The position numbers and the translations under genes are program-made. 64,000 nucleotides of DNA from positions 8,363,001 through 8,427,000 of the forward strand of contig NC_017249.1 in the NCBI RefSeq assembly GCF_000284375.1, written 5' to 3'. Positions 18,150 through 26,605 of the stretch are shown here, in pieces. This DNA comes from Bradyrhizobium japonicum USDA 6 (GTDB taxonomy: Bacteria > Pseudomonadota > Alphaproteobacteria > Rhizobiales > Xanthobacteraceae). The notes beneath the pieces are model-generated. The model was given only the letters and a program-made list of their open reading frames with translations, ran no database searches and was not told the origin of the DNA. The first letter of the stretch is position 1, and every line of letters begins with the position of its first letter.

Positions 18150-21100
18150 TCAGCCCCTGAGTCGGTTTTGCAGTGCCTGCCGATCGACGACGAGCTGGTC
18201 CAGGTGGACTGTCTGCCCTCCTTGCTCCAATTGCCTAACCAGCGCCCGCGTCCCGTCCACGACAAAGACGCCGCAATCATAAGTGTTCTGCTGCTGGGCC
18301 ATGCCGGCTGGCTCCAGGCGGAGGTGCAGCCTACTTGCGAGATGCTCTGCATGCTTTTTGTTGAGTCCCCTGTAGGAATCGTAGTGGTAGGCGACCGGCT
18401 GCCCCCGGTCACTGCGATCAACGAACAGCAGCGACCAATGGTTGCCGAGGTTATTAGGATCTTCAGGGTTGGCATTAATCACGGGCAGGAACAGGAAGTC
18501 GGCTGTATCATTAAATTCATCATCATGGACGATGCGCTGGAACTCGGTTTGCACGACGCCATCGTCGTTAGAGCCCAGATAATTTAGGACGATGAGGGGA
18601 TTCACGAACCGCGTCCGGGCGGCGAGATCCGGATCGTTCCTCTGCAAATCCTGCTCCTGGAGCCGGTAATCCCTGTCGATATGCTCGTCGCCCAGCCATT
18701 CCGTGTCCTCGAGCACCAGCCCGTGGCCGTGAGACGAGACTGTCGGATCTAAAGCCCCGATCTGAGCGTTGGCGGAGGTGATCGGAAACGGCCGTACAGA
18801 ATTAGCATCGTCGCGTGATTCGGACGGCGTGGGCGCAGTCAGATCAACCAATGGAAAACCGCGGTAGGTGTCCGAGCGCGCCCTGGCAGCGGGCGCCGGC
18901 GCAAAGTGAGCATCGTCGCGCAATTCCCACGGCGTGGGCGCATCCAGATGCACCAATGACTCAAGGCCGCCGTAGATGTCTGAGGGAGCCCTGCCGGTTG
19001 ATGGTGAGGCCGGTTCTTGCATCTGCCGTCGCGCCAGCTCCTCGCGCAACCACGCCAAAGCTTCATCATCCGAGAAGGCTGGCGCCGGAGAAAGCCCCTG
19101 CGGCGAGCCGGGCTGTCGAGCGCCCTGGTGATGCCCCGGTACTGGCCCGGCAAACAGCGGCCGAAAGTCAGGCGCCGGGGCCCAAGCATTGTCACGCAAC
19201 TCGAATGGTGTGCGCGGATTCGGATTAACCGCTGCCTCAAGACCGGCGTAGGTGTCTGAGCGAGCCCTGGCAGGATGCGCTGGCGCAAAATGAGCATCGT
19301 CGCGCAACTCGGACGGCGTCGGCGCATTCAGATCAACAAATGGCTCAAGACCAGCGTAGGTGTCTGAACGAGCCCTGGCAGGATGCGCCGGCGCAAAGTG
19401 AGCATCGTCGCGCAACTCGGACGGCGTCGGCGCATTCAGATCAACAAATGGCTCAAGACCAGCGTAGGTGTCTGAACGGGCCCTGGCAGGATGCGCTGGC
19501 GCAAAATGAGCATCGTCGCGCAACTCGGACGGCGTCGGCGCATTCAGATCAACAGATGGCTCAAGCCTGCCCTTAGCATGTGACGGGGGCCTGGATGGTG
19601 ATGCTGGTTCGTGCAGCTGTTCACCCAACCAAACCCAAGCTCCCGCGCTTGGGCTTGCCGGCGTTGAGGGAAGATCCTGCGCCGAGCCGGGATGCCGATC
19701 GCCCCACGCGGCCGGCGAGCTCGGCTGCTCAGGGCCTGGCAGCCCCAGCTCTCGGTTCGCCTCGATGAGTTTTAAGTAGCTGCGAAGATGCGACAAATCG
19801 GGACGGTATCTTGCGCCTCCGGTCCGTTGGAACGCCAGCACATCGTTGTCCAGCGTTAACTGCTCCTTGCTAGAGCCGTTAAGTCGCCCGATGATGCTCC
19901 CTTTGCGATTCCCTTTAAGCCACGCACTCAGCGCGCGAAGACGTGTCGCCCGCTTTTGCGCAGACCCCTTATCCTTCGCAGTTTTAACATGTTTCAGAGC
20001 TTGGCTCAGCGCGCCCTCGATGAGGGGCGCATCTTCTGGATGAGGAACCAGGCGACGTGGGGCACCGAGGACGCGGGGTTCGGGAGCTTCGGCTTCTTCA
20101 CCCCCACGCAAGAGCCGCCGGAGAACATCCAGGGCCGATGTAATGCGGTGCTGGGGGTCACGGCCCAATCTCCGGTACGCCGCAATTTCCTCATCCAGCG
20201 GTGTACCTTTTCGTAGCCGAGAAGCTACGGACCCCCCATGCTCTGCGTTGACCCAGCGAACAAATCTCCCAAGCCCGGAAACACTGTTATTGATGGCGCC
20301 TGGGGTGAGCTTGCGCCGCTTGGCGTCTACACGAAACCTCGCCAAGAGCTCCGCGTCTTCCCCCGAGAGCGGCTCGCCGATCAGCTCGTTTTGCGACAGC
20401 ATCGGAGCCTGCATCTGCGATGGGGACGCCGCCAGTTGATGGGATGGCGTCTGCATCAGCTGCCGCTCAACGGCGACGCCCTGCGGATTGCTTAGCGTCT
20501 TCTGCCTCTTCGCTGATCTCAACTCCCCTATATCATGCTCATTGATGACGAGAACCTGCTCGCCTGGCCCGAGCGGGTTCCTGTGACGTTTATCCGTCAG
20601 TTCGTCGTCATGGTGGCGCCAGTTCAGGGACCCTGCAGCATCCAATGCCAGGCCATGCGGCGGTGAAACCCCATGGTCGGCGCGGGGCAAGTTCAAGTCA
20701 CGAAAAGACCCTCCTGCATCCGCTGCTTGTTGATGGTGCGCAATTGTCTCGATAGGCGGCGAGGAGCTGGGTCCGTCCATCGTCTCCAAAAGCAGATCCT
20801 GCTGGTTCGCAGGCAGAGTCTCCGGCCAGCTGATAGCTCCGCTCGAGCTGTGCTGTGCAGTCGCGGCCCGGGTCCGGCTCGGCTCAGCGCGAACCGCGCC
20901 TTCGAAATCAGGAACGGGGCGAATATGAGGCCGGAGCTCGATCGCTCTAGCACCCGCCGGCGACCTCAGGAGATGAGCCAGTGCGGCCCCGGCTTTTCTG
21001 CGGCCACGGGGGTCCGCCTCCTTATACTGGCTGACATCATTATCCAGCGAGCCGTCGCCAAGTCGAGCAGCAATGCCGGGCTTATCGTTCTCACGGAGGT

Positions 21101-21827
21101 AATCACTGAAATCGATAAGAAGAGTTGCATACTTCCTGACGGTGTTGGCGGTGCCTGACGCTGCATCTTCCTTGTACCCTTTGATGAGATCCGCATCTTG
21201 GGAATAGGGATTCAGCTCAACCCGGCTTGCAATCGGCGCGATGCCGCCCGGCGATTGGGAGGCTCGAAGATGAACCAGTGGCGTAGCGATGGCCTGCCCC
21301 TCCTGCTTGCCGAACTCCAGGGCATCCTCGACCAGCGACTCTTCGGAAAGCCGGGCAGCAATGCCCGGCTTTCCGTTCTTTACGAGCCAATGCCCCAATC
21401 CGAGAAGACAACGTACATTGCGCCTGACGGTGCGCTCGGAGGCCCCAGCCTTGAAGAGTGCCGGCCCGAGCCCCTCAATAAGAGACGCATCGTCGGAATA
21501 AACAGGATCCATGCCGCTTCCTGCGAAAACCAAATTTGCATGGCCGAGCGGCAGCGCCGACGCATTCAGCGTCGTTCCACCGCCTTCACCGTGCGGAGCC
21601 GGCGTATATGGTTGCCCGCTCGCCCGCACGATGGGTCGCGCCTCAGATCGCGATGCATCCGCTTGATAGGCGCGGACCTGCATGAGCACGGGAGCGGACA
21701 GGACAGCGACCTCGCTCAGCTGCCGCTGAAAGGCCGCCGCCTCTGCCGACGAGTCGGCTGGAGAGGCATCTTGCGCGTCCACGCTATCCGTTTGTTGCCC
21801 CCCCCGATTCATTGAGACGAATTTCAT
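18150..21827 (-). CDS. nopD: NopD/Bel2-5-like type III effector with C48 SUMO-protease domain
   Basis: 1225 residues. The C-terminal Ulp1/C48 peptidase domain (about 1050-1225) has the triad His1130 (NHWSLLFVD), Asp1150 (YHYDSY) and Cys1185 (TYDCGVFVVDG) plus the preceding Gln. The domain order resembles NopD and Bel2-5 of Bradyrhizobium and XopD of Xanthomonas, which cut SUMO conjugates in the plant nucleus. The N-terminal half holds four helical modules of the type ALxxGxxxxTxRxxVxxLxxxxxWL. The middle has Lys/Arg patches resembling nuclear localisation signals (SAKRQKTL, AKRRKL) and EAR-like motifs (RDLNLPR, VDLNAPTP). Three near-perfect 36-residue repeats follow. The start is at 21827 behind GAAAGTGAG. 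I found no tts box directly upstream. It may be co-transcribed with the 750-residue gene 272 bp upstream, which has one. Confidence 0.88.
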   Translation of the reverse strand: MKFVSMNRGGQQTDSVDAQDASPADSSAEAAAFQRQLSEVAVLSAPVLMQVRAYQADASRSEARPIVRASGQPYTPAPHGEGGGTTLNASALPLGHANLVFAGSGMDPVYSDDASLIEGLGPALFKAGASERTVRRNVRCLLGLGHWLVKNGKPGIAARLSEESLVEDALEFGKQEGQAIATPLVHLRASQSPGGIAPIASRVELNPYSQDADLIKGYKEDAASGTANTVRKYATLLIDFSDYLRENDKPGIAARLGDGSLDNDVSQYKEADPRGRRKAGAALAHLLRSPAGARAIELRPHIRPVPDFEGAVRAEPSRTRAATAQHSSSGAISWPETLPANQQDLLLETMDGPSSSPPIETIAHHQQAADAGGSFRDLNLPRADHGVSPPHGLALDAAGSLNWRHHDDELTDKRHRNPLGPGEQVLVINEHDIGELRSAKRQKTLSNPQGVAVERQLMQTPSHQLAASPSQMQAPMLSQNELIGEPLSGEDAELLARFRVDAKRRKLTPGAINNSVSGLGRFVRWVNAEHGGSVASRLRKGTPLDEEIAAYRRLGRDPQHRITSALDVLRRLLRGGEEAEAPEPRVLGAPRRLVPHPEDAPLIEGALSQALKHVKTAKDKGSAQKRATRLRALSAWLKGNRKGSIIGRLNGSSKEQLTLDNDVLAFQRTGGARYRPDLSHLRSYLKLIEANRELGLPGPEQPSSPAAWGDRHPGSAQDLPSTPASPSAGAWVWLGEQLHEPASPSRPPSHAKGRLEPSVDLNAPTPSELRDDAHFAPAHPARARSDTYAGLEPFVDLNAPTPSELRDDAHFAPAHPARARSDTYAGLEPFVDLNAPTPSELRDDAHFAPAHPARARSDTYAGLEAAVNPNPRTPFELRDNAWAPAPDFRPLFAGPVPGHHQGARQPGSPQGLSPAPAFSDDEALAWLREELARRQMQEPASPSTGRAPSDIYGGLESLVHLDAPTPWELRDDAHFAPAPAARARSDTYRGFPLVDLTAPTPSESRDDANSVRPFPITSANAQIGALDPTVSSHGHGLVLEDTEWLGDEHIDRDYRLQEQDLQRNDPDLAARTRFVNPLIVLNYLGSNDDGVVQTEFQRIVHDDEFNDTADFLFLPVINANPEDPNNLGNHWSLLFVDRSDRGQPVAYHYDSYRGLNKKHAEHLASRLHLRLEPAGMAQQQNTYDCGVFVVDGTRALVRQLEQGGQTVHLDQLVVDRQALQNRLRG
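19243..19566 (-). repeat. Three 108-bp in-frame tandem repeats in the nopD-like gene
   Basis: Exact 108-base periodicity (unit marker at 19243, 19351, 19459). Each unit encodes 36 residues including VDLNAPTPSELRDDAHFAP and ARARSDTYAGLE. More diverged units flank the block on both sides. In-frame length suggests copy number can vary without breaking the gene. Confidence 0.85.
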
Positions 21828-21883
21828 GTGTACTCACTTTCGAAGATGAAGAGCCTGGAGCGCTGATCGCATGCGCCTGGACT

Positions 21884-22099
21884 TGAGACGACACATCGCC
21901 GGCATTTGACGGTTCAGCTGCCAAGGGAAAGGAAGTTGGGGTCACGACGCTCCCGATCGAATTTCAATCGGACCCTGTTGTCGATCTGTTCGAGGAAGCC
22001 CGCGCCGGCTTCGAGCTCATCGAGGATTTCCTCTCGGTGAGAAACGGTCCACTTGATCGTGTCACCACAGCGACGCTCTGGCGCGGGACACCCAGGTAA
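21884..22099 (-). other. Region between two effector genes with open frames on both strands
   Basis: Directly after the stop of the 750-residue gene the same reverse frame stays open for about 60 codons (including WTVSHREEILDELEAGAGFL and ending NFLSLGS) but has no start codon. The forward strand is also open from 21887 to about 22100 without a start. I do not recognise either product. It may be a gene fragment or simply GC-rich spacer. Confidence 0.3.
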
Positions 22100-24352
22100 C
22101 TACATCCCGAGGCGCGCGAACTGCATCGACGCGTGCTCCGCCTCGGGAAGGGGATGCCACGGCTGGCCGCCAGCTGCGGTGCGCAACAAGGACCTACAGA
22201 ACGCCGGCGTGAGCTTGCCGCGGTGGATCACGACGTTCTCGCGCCCCGTCGCAGCTCGAGCGCTCTGCCAGTCCTGATTGTAGCCGCGCTGGTCATTTGA
22301 CTTCACGTGGCAAGCGGCGAACCCGGCATCGCTCAGCGTTGCCAACTGCCTGGCATGTACCGGCCGCTTGGTATGGATGTGCACCCACATCGGGCTTGGC
22401 GTCGCGCCATTGCGCAGGGCCTTGGGCTGCAGCTTGATCTCGAACAGTGTCCCCGGATCATCCTTCAAGGCGCGCGGTGAATTCACAGCCGCCAACTCCC
22501 CGGCCGCTCGCAACTGTTCAAGATACTTCTGGGACGGAAACGCGTAGGTCTTCATGCAATCGATCGTGATCACCGCCTTTTGCGCCGTGAAAGAGTTTGC
22601 CTGTCCCTGCACCTCGGACAACATCGCCTTGAGCCGGGCTATTTTGTCGTGCACTTCCGGCACTTGCGCAGGCGTGAGTAGGACACGTCGGCGAGGCTCC
22701 TCCAGCGCGGCTACACTGGCCTCAATCTCGGAGGCCTGTGTCTGCAGGCGCTTAACGACGAGATCCACGGCGTGATCGGCGTCCTCGGGCTTCCCGTGGC
22801 GCGCTTGCGAGACCGCGCTTTGCTGAGCCGGCAGATCGAACTGCAAAAGTTCGTCCAATCGCTTGAGTAATCCGGTCAGTGCGTTCCTGGAGGGCGGAGC
22901 CTGCAATATCTCCAGGTGCCCGGTCGCCGACGATGACGCCCTCGCGAGTGCCGCCTCCTCCGCGCTCGCGAGTTTCTTCGTACCCAGATCCGAGAGTACG
23001 ATCACCTTGACTGTCGGGGCCGTGGCAGCGTCGGGCGTGGCGAGCTGCGGCTCGCGCGGCCCGGCCGCCGAACTTCGCTCGCCTGCGGCCGGTGCGCGCT
23101 TGCCCTTCCCCGCCCTGCGGGCCGCGCCCCCCTCAACCACTACGGCAGTCCGGGCCGTCGGCTCAATCACGGCGGGCGTCTTTGGCTGCACGTCCAAAAG
23201 ACGCGTGACGTCGTCCGCGGTGACCCATGCACCATCCGCGATCTGGCCCAACAGTTTTAATGGAAGGTCGGCATCCGTTCCGGCGTCCCTTAGCCTGGTA
23301 ACGATTCCGTGCACCCCTGAGGCAAATTCCGAAAGCCGCTCCATGACTCCTTCCAGAACGGTGCAGTGGTCTGCGTCGAGTGCCGCTCCGTTGCTGCTCA
23401 GAACGGCTTCGGACGCCGAGTTAAATGCCGGAAAAACATCCTCGATAAAGGTCCCGAGCAGACGCACCCGCCCATCCTCACCCATGAGGGCGTCGCTTAC
23501 AGCTGGTTCGAACGTGCTCGCCCGCGACTCAATTAGAAGCTGAGCAAGAGCAACCTGCGATTGCAGATACACGCACTTCGTATAAAGTGCCCAGCCGGTC
23601 TGCAGGCGTAGTGCGGCCTCTTCGGCCTGCCGCATCTCGGGCGTGGTGCTCGGCAAGTTGGCGGTGGCCGCGCAGACGGACTGCATCCGTTCCATGCGCA
23701 ATGCCTTCTTTCCCCACCCCTCCATGCAGGCCTCGTAGTGCTTCGCCACGCTGGATACCGCTCGGCTCAGCTGGTCAGGCTGAGCGTTGGCAACTCGCAT
23801 ATTCTTGAGCAAGGCTGTTGCTTTCTTCCTGCTCTTCTCCAGGTCGCCGATAATCCAGGTGGCCACGATGTCGCATTCGTTTCCCGCAGCGATAGTTTCC
23901 TCGCGGAGTCGGCGAGCCCGACCGTCGGAAAGAAGCCCCCGCGCCATGTCCGGGGGGAGGCTCGCGTAATAGCCCAGAACTTCCGAGCCTGCCTTGACGA
24001 CTTGATCGATCAGCTCTTGCGCCTCCGACGGGTTCGGGTTCCGGGCTCGTGTGGCTGCATTTTTAGAAGCATCAAGCCCCGCAAGCAGGCTGCGCATTTT
24101 TTGCTTCGCTGCCTTGATTCCGTCGCCACTTGAGGAAATCTGGACTGCCACCGCCGAAGCTGGTGGCAGGCTCACGAGCGGAGCCGTTCCATCTCGAGGC
24201 CCGGAGCGCATCCGCTCCACGACAGAGTCGAAAGATTGCCCGCCCTCCCCGGGGGCGGGACCGAGCTCCGGGCTCGAACTACTCGATCCCCATGCGCTGT
24301 CGGCTCCTGCGGGCCCAACGTGCGATTTACCAGCTCGGCCAATGCCTGTCAT
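22100..24352 (-). CDS. Candidate type III effector of 750 residues, function unknown
   Basis: The ATG at 24352 follows a strong GGAGGTGG. The N-terminus is Ser/Gly/Pro-rich and non-hydrophobic (GSSSSSPELGPAPGEGG), as in type III secretion signals. The body is alpha-helical with a Lys/Arg-rich linker near the middle (RRAGKGKRAPAAGERSS) and coiled-coil-like stretches. The compact C-terminal part contains DCMKTYAFPSQKYLEQL, FEIKLQPKAL and GRENVVIHRGKLTPAFCRSLL. From memory this C-terminal region recalls XopP/RipH (HLK) effectors of plant pathogens, but I cannot verify that. A tts-box-like sequence lies 41 bp upstream. The neighbours downstream are a SUMO-protease effector and debris. Regulation by TtsI and secretion into the plant are therefore likely. 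The biochemical role is unknown. Confidence 0.65.
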   Translation of the reverse strand: MTGIGRAGKSHVGPAGADSAWGSSSSSPELGPAPGEGGQSFDSVVERMRSGPRDGTAPLVSLPPASAVAVQISSSGDGIKAAKQKMRSLLAGLDASKNAATRARNPNPSEAQELIDQVVKAGSEVLGYYASLPPDMARGLLSDGRARRLREETIAAGNECDIVATWIIGDLEKSRKKATALLKNMRVANAQPDQLSRAVSSVAKHYEACMEGWGKKALRMERMQSVCAATANLPSTTPEMRQAEEAALRLQTGWALYTKCVYLQSQVALAQLLIESRASTFEPAVSDALMGEDGRVRLLGTFIEDVFPAFNSASEAVLSSNGAALDADHCTVLEGVMERLSEFASGVHGIVTRLRDAGTDADLPLKLLGQIADGAWVTADDVTRLLDVQPKTPAVIEPTARTAVVVEGGAARRAGKGKRAPAAGERSSAAGPREPQLATPDAATAPTVKVIVLSDLGTKKLASAEEAALARASSSATGHLEILQAPPSRNALTGLLKRLDELLQFDLPAQQSAVSQARHGKPEDADHAVDLVVKRLQTQASEIEASVAALEEPRRRVLLTPAQVPEVHDKIARLKAMLSEVQGQANSFTAQKAVITIDCMKTYAFPSQKYLEQLRAAGELAAVNSPRALKDDPGTLFEIKLQPKALRNGATPSPMWVHIHTKRPVHARQLATLSDAGFAACHVKSNDQRGYNQDWQSARAATGRENVVIHRGKLTPAFCRSLLRTAAGGQPWHPLPEAEHASMQFARLGM

Positions 24353-24381
24353 ATTCCACCTCCGATAAAGTCGAGAGTGCG

Positions 24382-24405
24382 CAGCCAGTCTGCATAGACT
24401 GGCTG
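24382..24405. promoter_or_regulatory. Perfect inverted repeat overlapping the tts-like box
   Basis: CAGCCAGTCT-GCAT-AGACTGGCTG, with 10-bp perfect arms and a 4-base loop, between the tts-like box and the start codon at 24352. It could be a transcript hairpin or an operator. No regulator is assigned. Confidence 0.5.
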
Positions 24406-24422
24406 GCTGACGAGTAGCTGAC
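24393..24422 (-). promoter_or_regulatory. tts-box-like TtsI site upstream of the 750-residue gene
   Basis: The reverse strand begins GTCAGCTACTCGTCAGCC. Against the recalled consensus GTCAGCTTNTCGAAAGCT it matches 13 of 17 defined positions. The downstream C and TA of the extended box are also kept. The site ends 41 bp before the ATG. Confidence 0.55.
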
Positions 24423-24510
24423 GTAGGGCGCTTCTCCCCGATTCACAGGAAAACCCGGATCACCGTGGGGTGCAATTCCATCGCGCCTGGCGTGCTGCTG
24501 GAGGCAGCGG

Positions 24511-24877
24511 GGCATCGTCAACTTAATCGACCGCGAGCCGAAGGAGGCGCTTCTCAAAGGTTCGAGATTCGGCGATAGCGCTTGTCGCGGAGATCTCGCG
24601 CCAAGTCGCAAAGGCTCGCCCGCGCGAAGCACGACGGAAGTCGGCAGTGACGGCTCCAGAATAGGGGATGTGGAAAAGGTTCGCGACCTGATCGTGAACT
24701 GACAGAAACCGTTGAGCCTGACGGGACGATTTGAAACGCTCCATGATCCGCTCGCGCCGCCGCGTCGGCTGATGAGAATTCTCGGCCCAATTGTTGAGAG
24801 CTTTGTGCTGGCGATGTTCGACGTGAAAGCCCATCTTCGCCCTCGCAGCGCCGTACGAACGGAGCTTGTCCGTGATT
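24511..24877 (-). mobile_element. IS6-family remnant (C-terminal part), fused to a recombinase fragment
   Basis: Starts at the IS6 end GGCATCGTCAACTTAATCGACC and encodes the last part of the IS6 transposase on the reverse strand ([15 protein letters not shown] ... FHIPYSGAVTADFRRA). It breaks at about 24877 inside the catalytic region and joins recombinase sequence. Confidence 0.8.
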
Positions 24878-26568
24878 GTCCGTCGTCAGATGGTCGTTCA
24901 GCCGCCGGCGGCATACAACGCGCCGGATTCGAGCGAATGGTGGCGGAGGTTTGCCTCGGCAGGGTTGGTGCGGTTTGCGCCCGCGAGGTCTCGCGCTTCG
25001 CCCGCAACAGCCGGGATTGGCAGCAACTCATCGAGATGTGCCGCGTGGTCGATACCGTTCTGGTCGATCAAGAGACCATCTATGCGCCAAGGCACGGCAA
25101 CGACCGCCTGCTGCTCGGGCTCAAGGGCAGCCTCAACGAGTACGAGCTGGATCTGTTGCGCCAGCGCTCGCTCTCGGCCCGCTACGAGAAGGCGCGCCGG
25201 GGCGAGTTGGTTGTGACAGCGCCCGTCGGCTTCGTGAAGGCCGGCGACCGTTATGAGAAAGACCCGGATCGGCGTGTCCAGGAGGCGATCAAGCTGGTGT
25301 TCGACAAGGTCGAGGAACTGGGCAGCGCGCGACAGGCGCTCTGCTGGCTCCATGAGTACAATCTCGATCTGCCGGTGAAGCAGACCAACGGCGACACGGC
25401 CTGGCGGCGACCAAACTACTCTGCCATCCACCGGATCATTGAGAACCCGGTCTACGGCGGCGCCTATGCCTATGGTAAGACAGCTGTGGCGGCGGGATAC
25501 AGCACCGCTGGCGTGAGCCTGAAGATCCGCCGCAAGGCGCGGAACGAATGGCTGACGCTGAAGCCCAACACTCACGAAGGGTATGTGAGCTGGGAGAAGT
25601 TCGAGGCGATTCGCACCATGGTCAGCAGCAATGTTCCCACCAGTCGGCATCACGGCGCGCCCAACCATGGTGACGCGTTGCTGGCCGGTCTGATCCGCTG
25701 CAAGCGCTGCGGTCGCAAGCTCACACTCCGGTACTCCGGCATGGAGAACCATATCCCGCGCTACAGCTGCAACCGTGCCTGGATGGATAATGGCTGGGCC
25801 CACTGCATCGCCTTCGGCGGACTGCGCGTCGATGACGCCATCGAAGAATCGCTGCTTGGAGTCGTCGGTCCGGGCGCTGTCGCCGCCGCAACCGCTGCCG
25901 CCAAGGGAGCCAGGGAACGGCGCGATCAGGTACGCGATGCTCTCAGTCGCGACCTCGAAGCGGCGCGCTATGCCGCCGACAGGGCTTTCCGGCAATACGA
26001 TGCCGCTGATCCCGCGAACCGGCTGGTGGCCAGTGAGCTGGAAGCGCGCTGGAACAGGGCGCTCGCTCACGCGGCGGAGGTTGAGGCCAAGATCGCCATG
26101 CATGATGCGGCCACGCCCGCACCCCTTGCCGATCCAGTCTCGCTCGGCGTTCTGGCCTCGAACCTCAAAACGGTCTGGGATGCGCCGACGACGGATGCTC
26201 GCCTCAAGAAGCGCATTGTGCGCACCCTCATCCATGAGGTCGTGGCCGATATCGACGACGCGGCCTCGGAGATCGTTCTCATCGTCCATTGGGTGGGGGG
26301 CGCCCACAGCGAGTTGCGCTTGCCGAAGCGCCGGCGCGGACAGCGCAACAGCACCTCTGCCGATATCGTCCAGGCCGTGCGTCAACTGGTGCTGATCGCC
26401 AGCGACGATCTGATTGCCGGCCTCCTCAATCGCAACGGCCTCAAGACCGGCAACGGCAATCGCTGGACCCGCGAGCGCGTCACATCAATGCGCTCGAACT
26501 ACCACATCCCGGTGTTCAAGCCCGCCGAGGACGCGATCGAGCCATGGCTCGGGGCTTGGCAACCTTGA
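24878..26568 (+). pseudogene. Large serine recombinase (Pin/resolvase type), truncated at both ends
   Basis: About 563 native residues of a large serine recombinase. The end of the resolvase catalytic domain ([53 protein letters not shown]), the recombinase domain and a zinc-ribbon ([26 protein letters not shown]) are present. The N-terminal stretch with the catalytic Ser is gone, replaced by antisense IS6 sequence that keeps the frame open from 24712. The C-terminus stops at WLGAWQP, short of the usual tail. It is unlikely to be catalytically active. It probably derives from an integrative element of the island. Confidence 0.8.
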
Positions 26569-26605
26569 CCATCACGCTACTCAACAAAACAGGTTATCGA
26601 ATCTA

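Noticed and set aside
21828..21960. A tts box directly upstream of the nopD-like gene
   Set aside because: TTCGAAAGTGAG near the start codon recalls half of the motif but coincides with the ribosome binding site, and no GTCAGCT half is present.
24898..26385. A 495-codon reverse open frame
   Set aside because: Antisense of the serine recombinase remnant. Composition is that of a GC-rich shadow frame.
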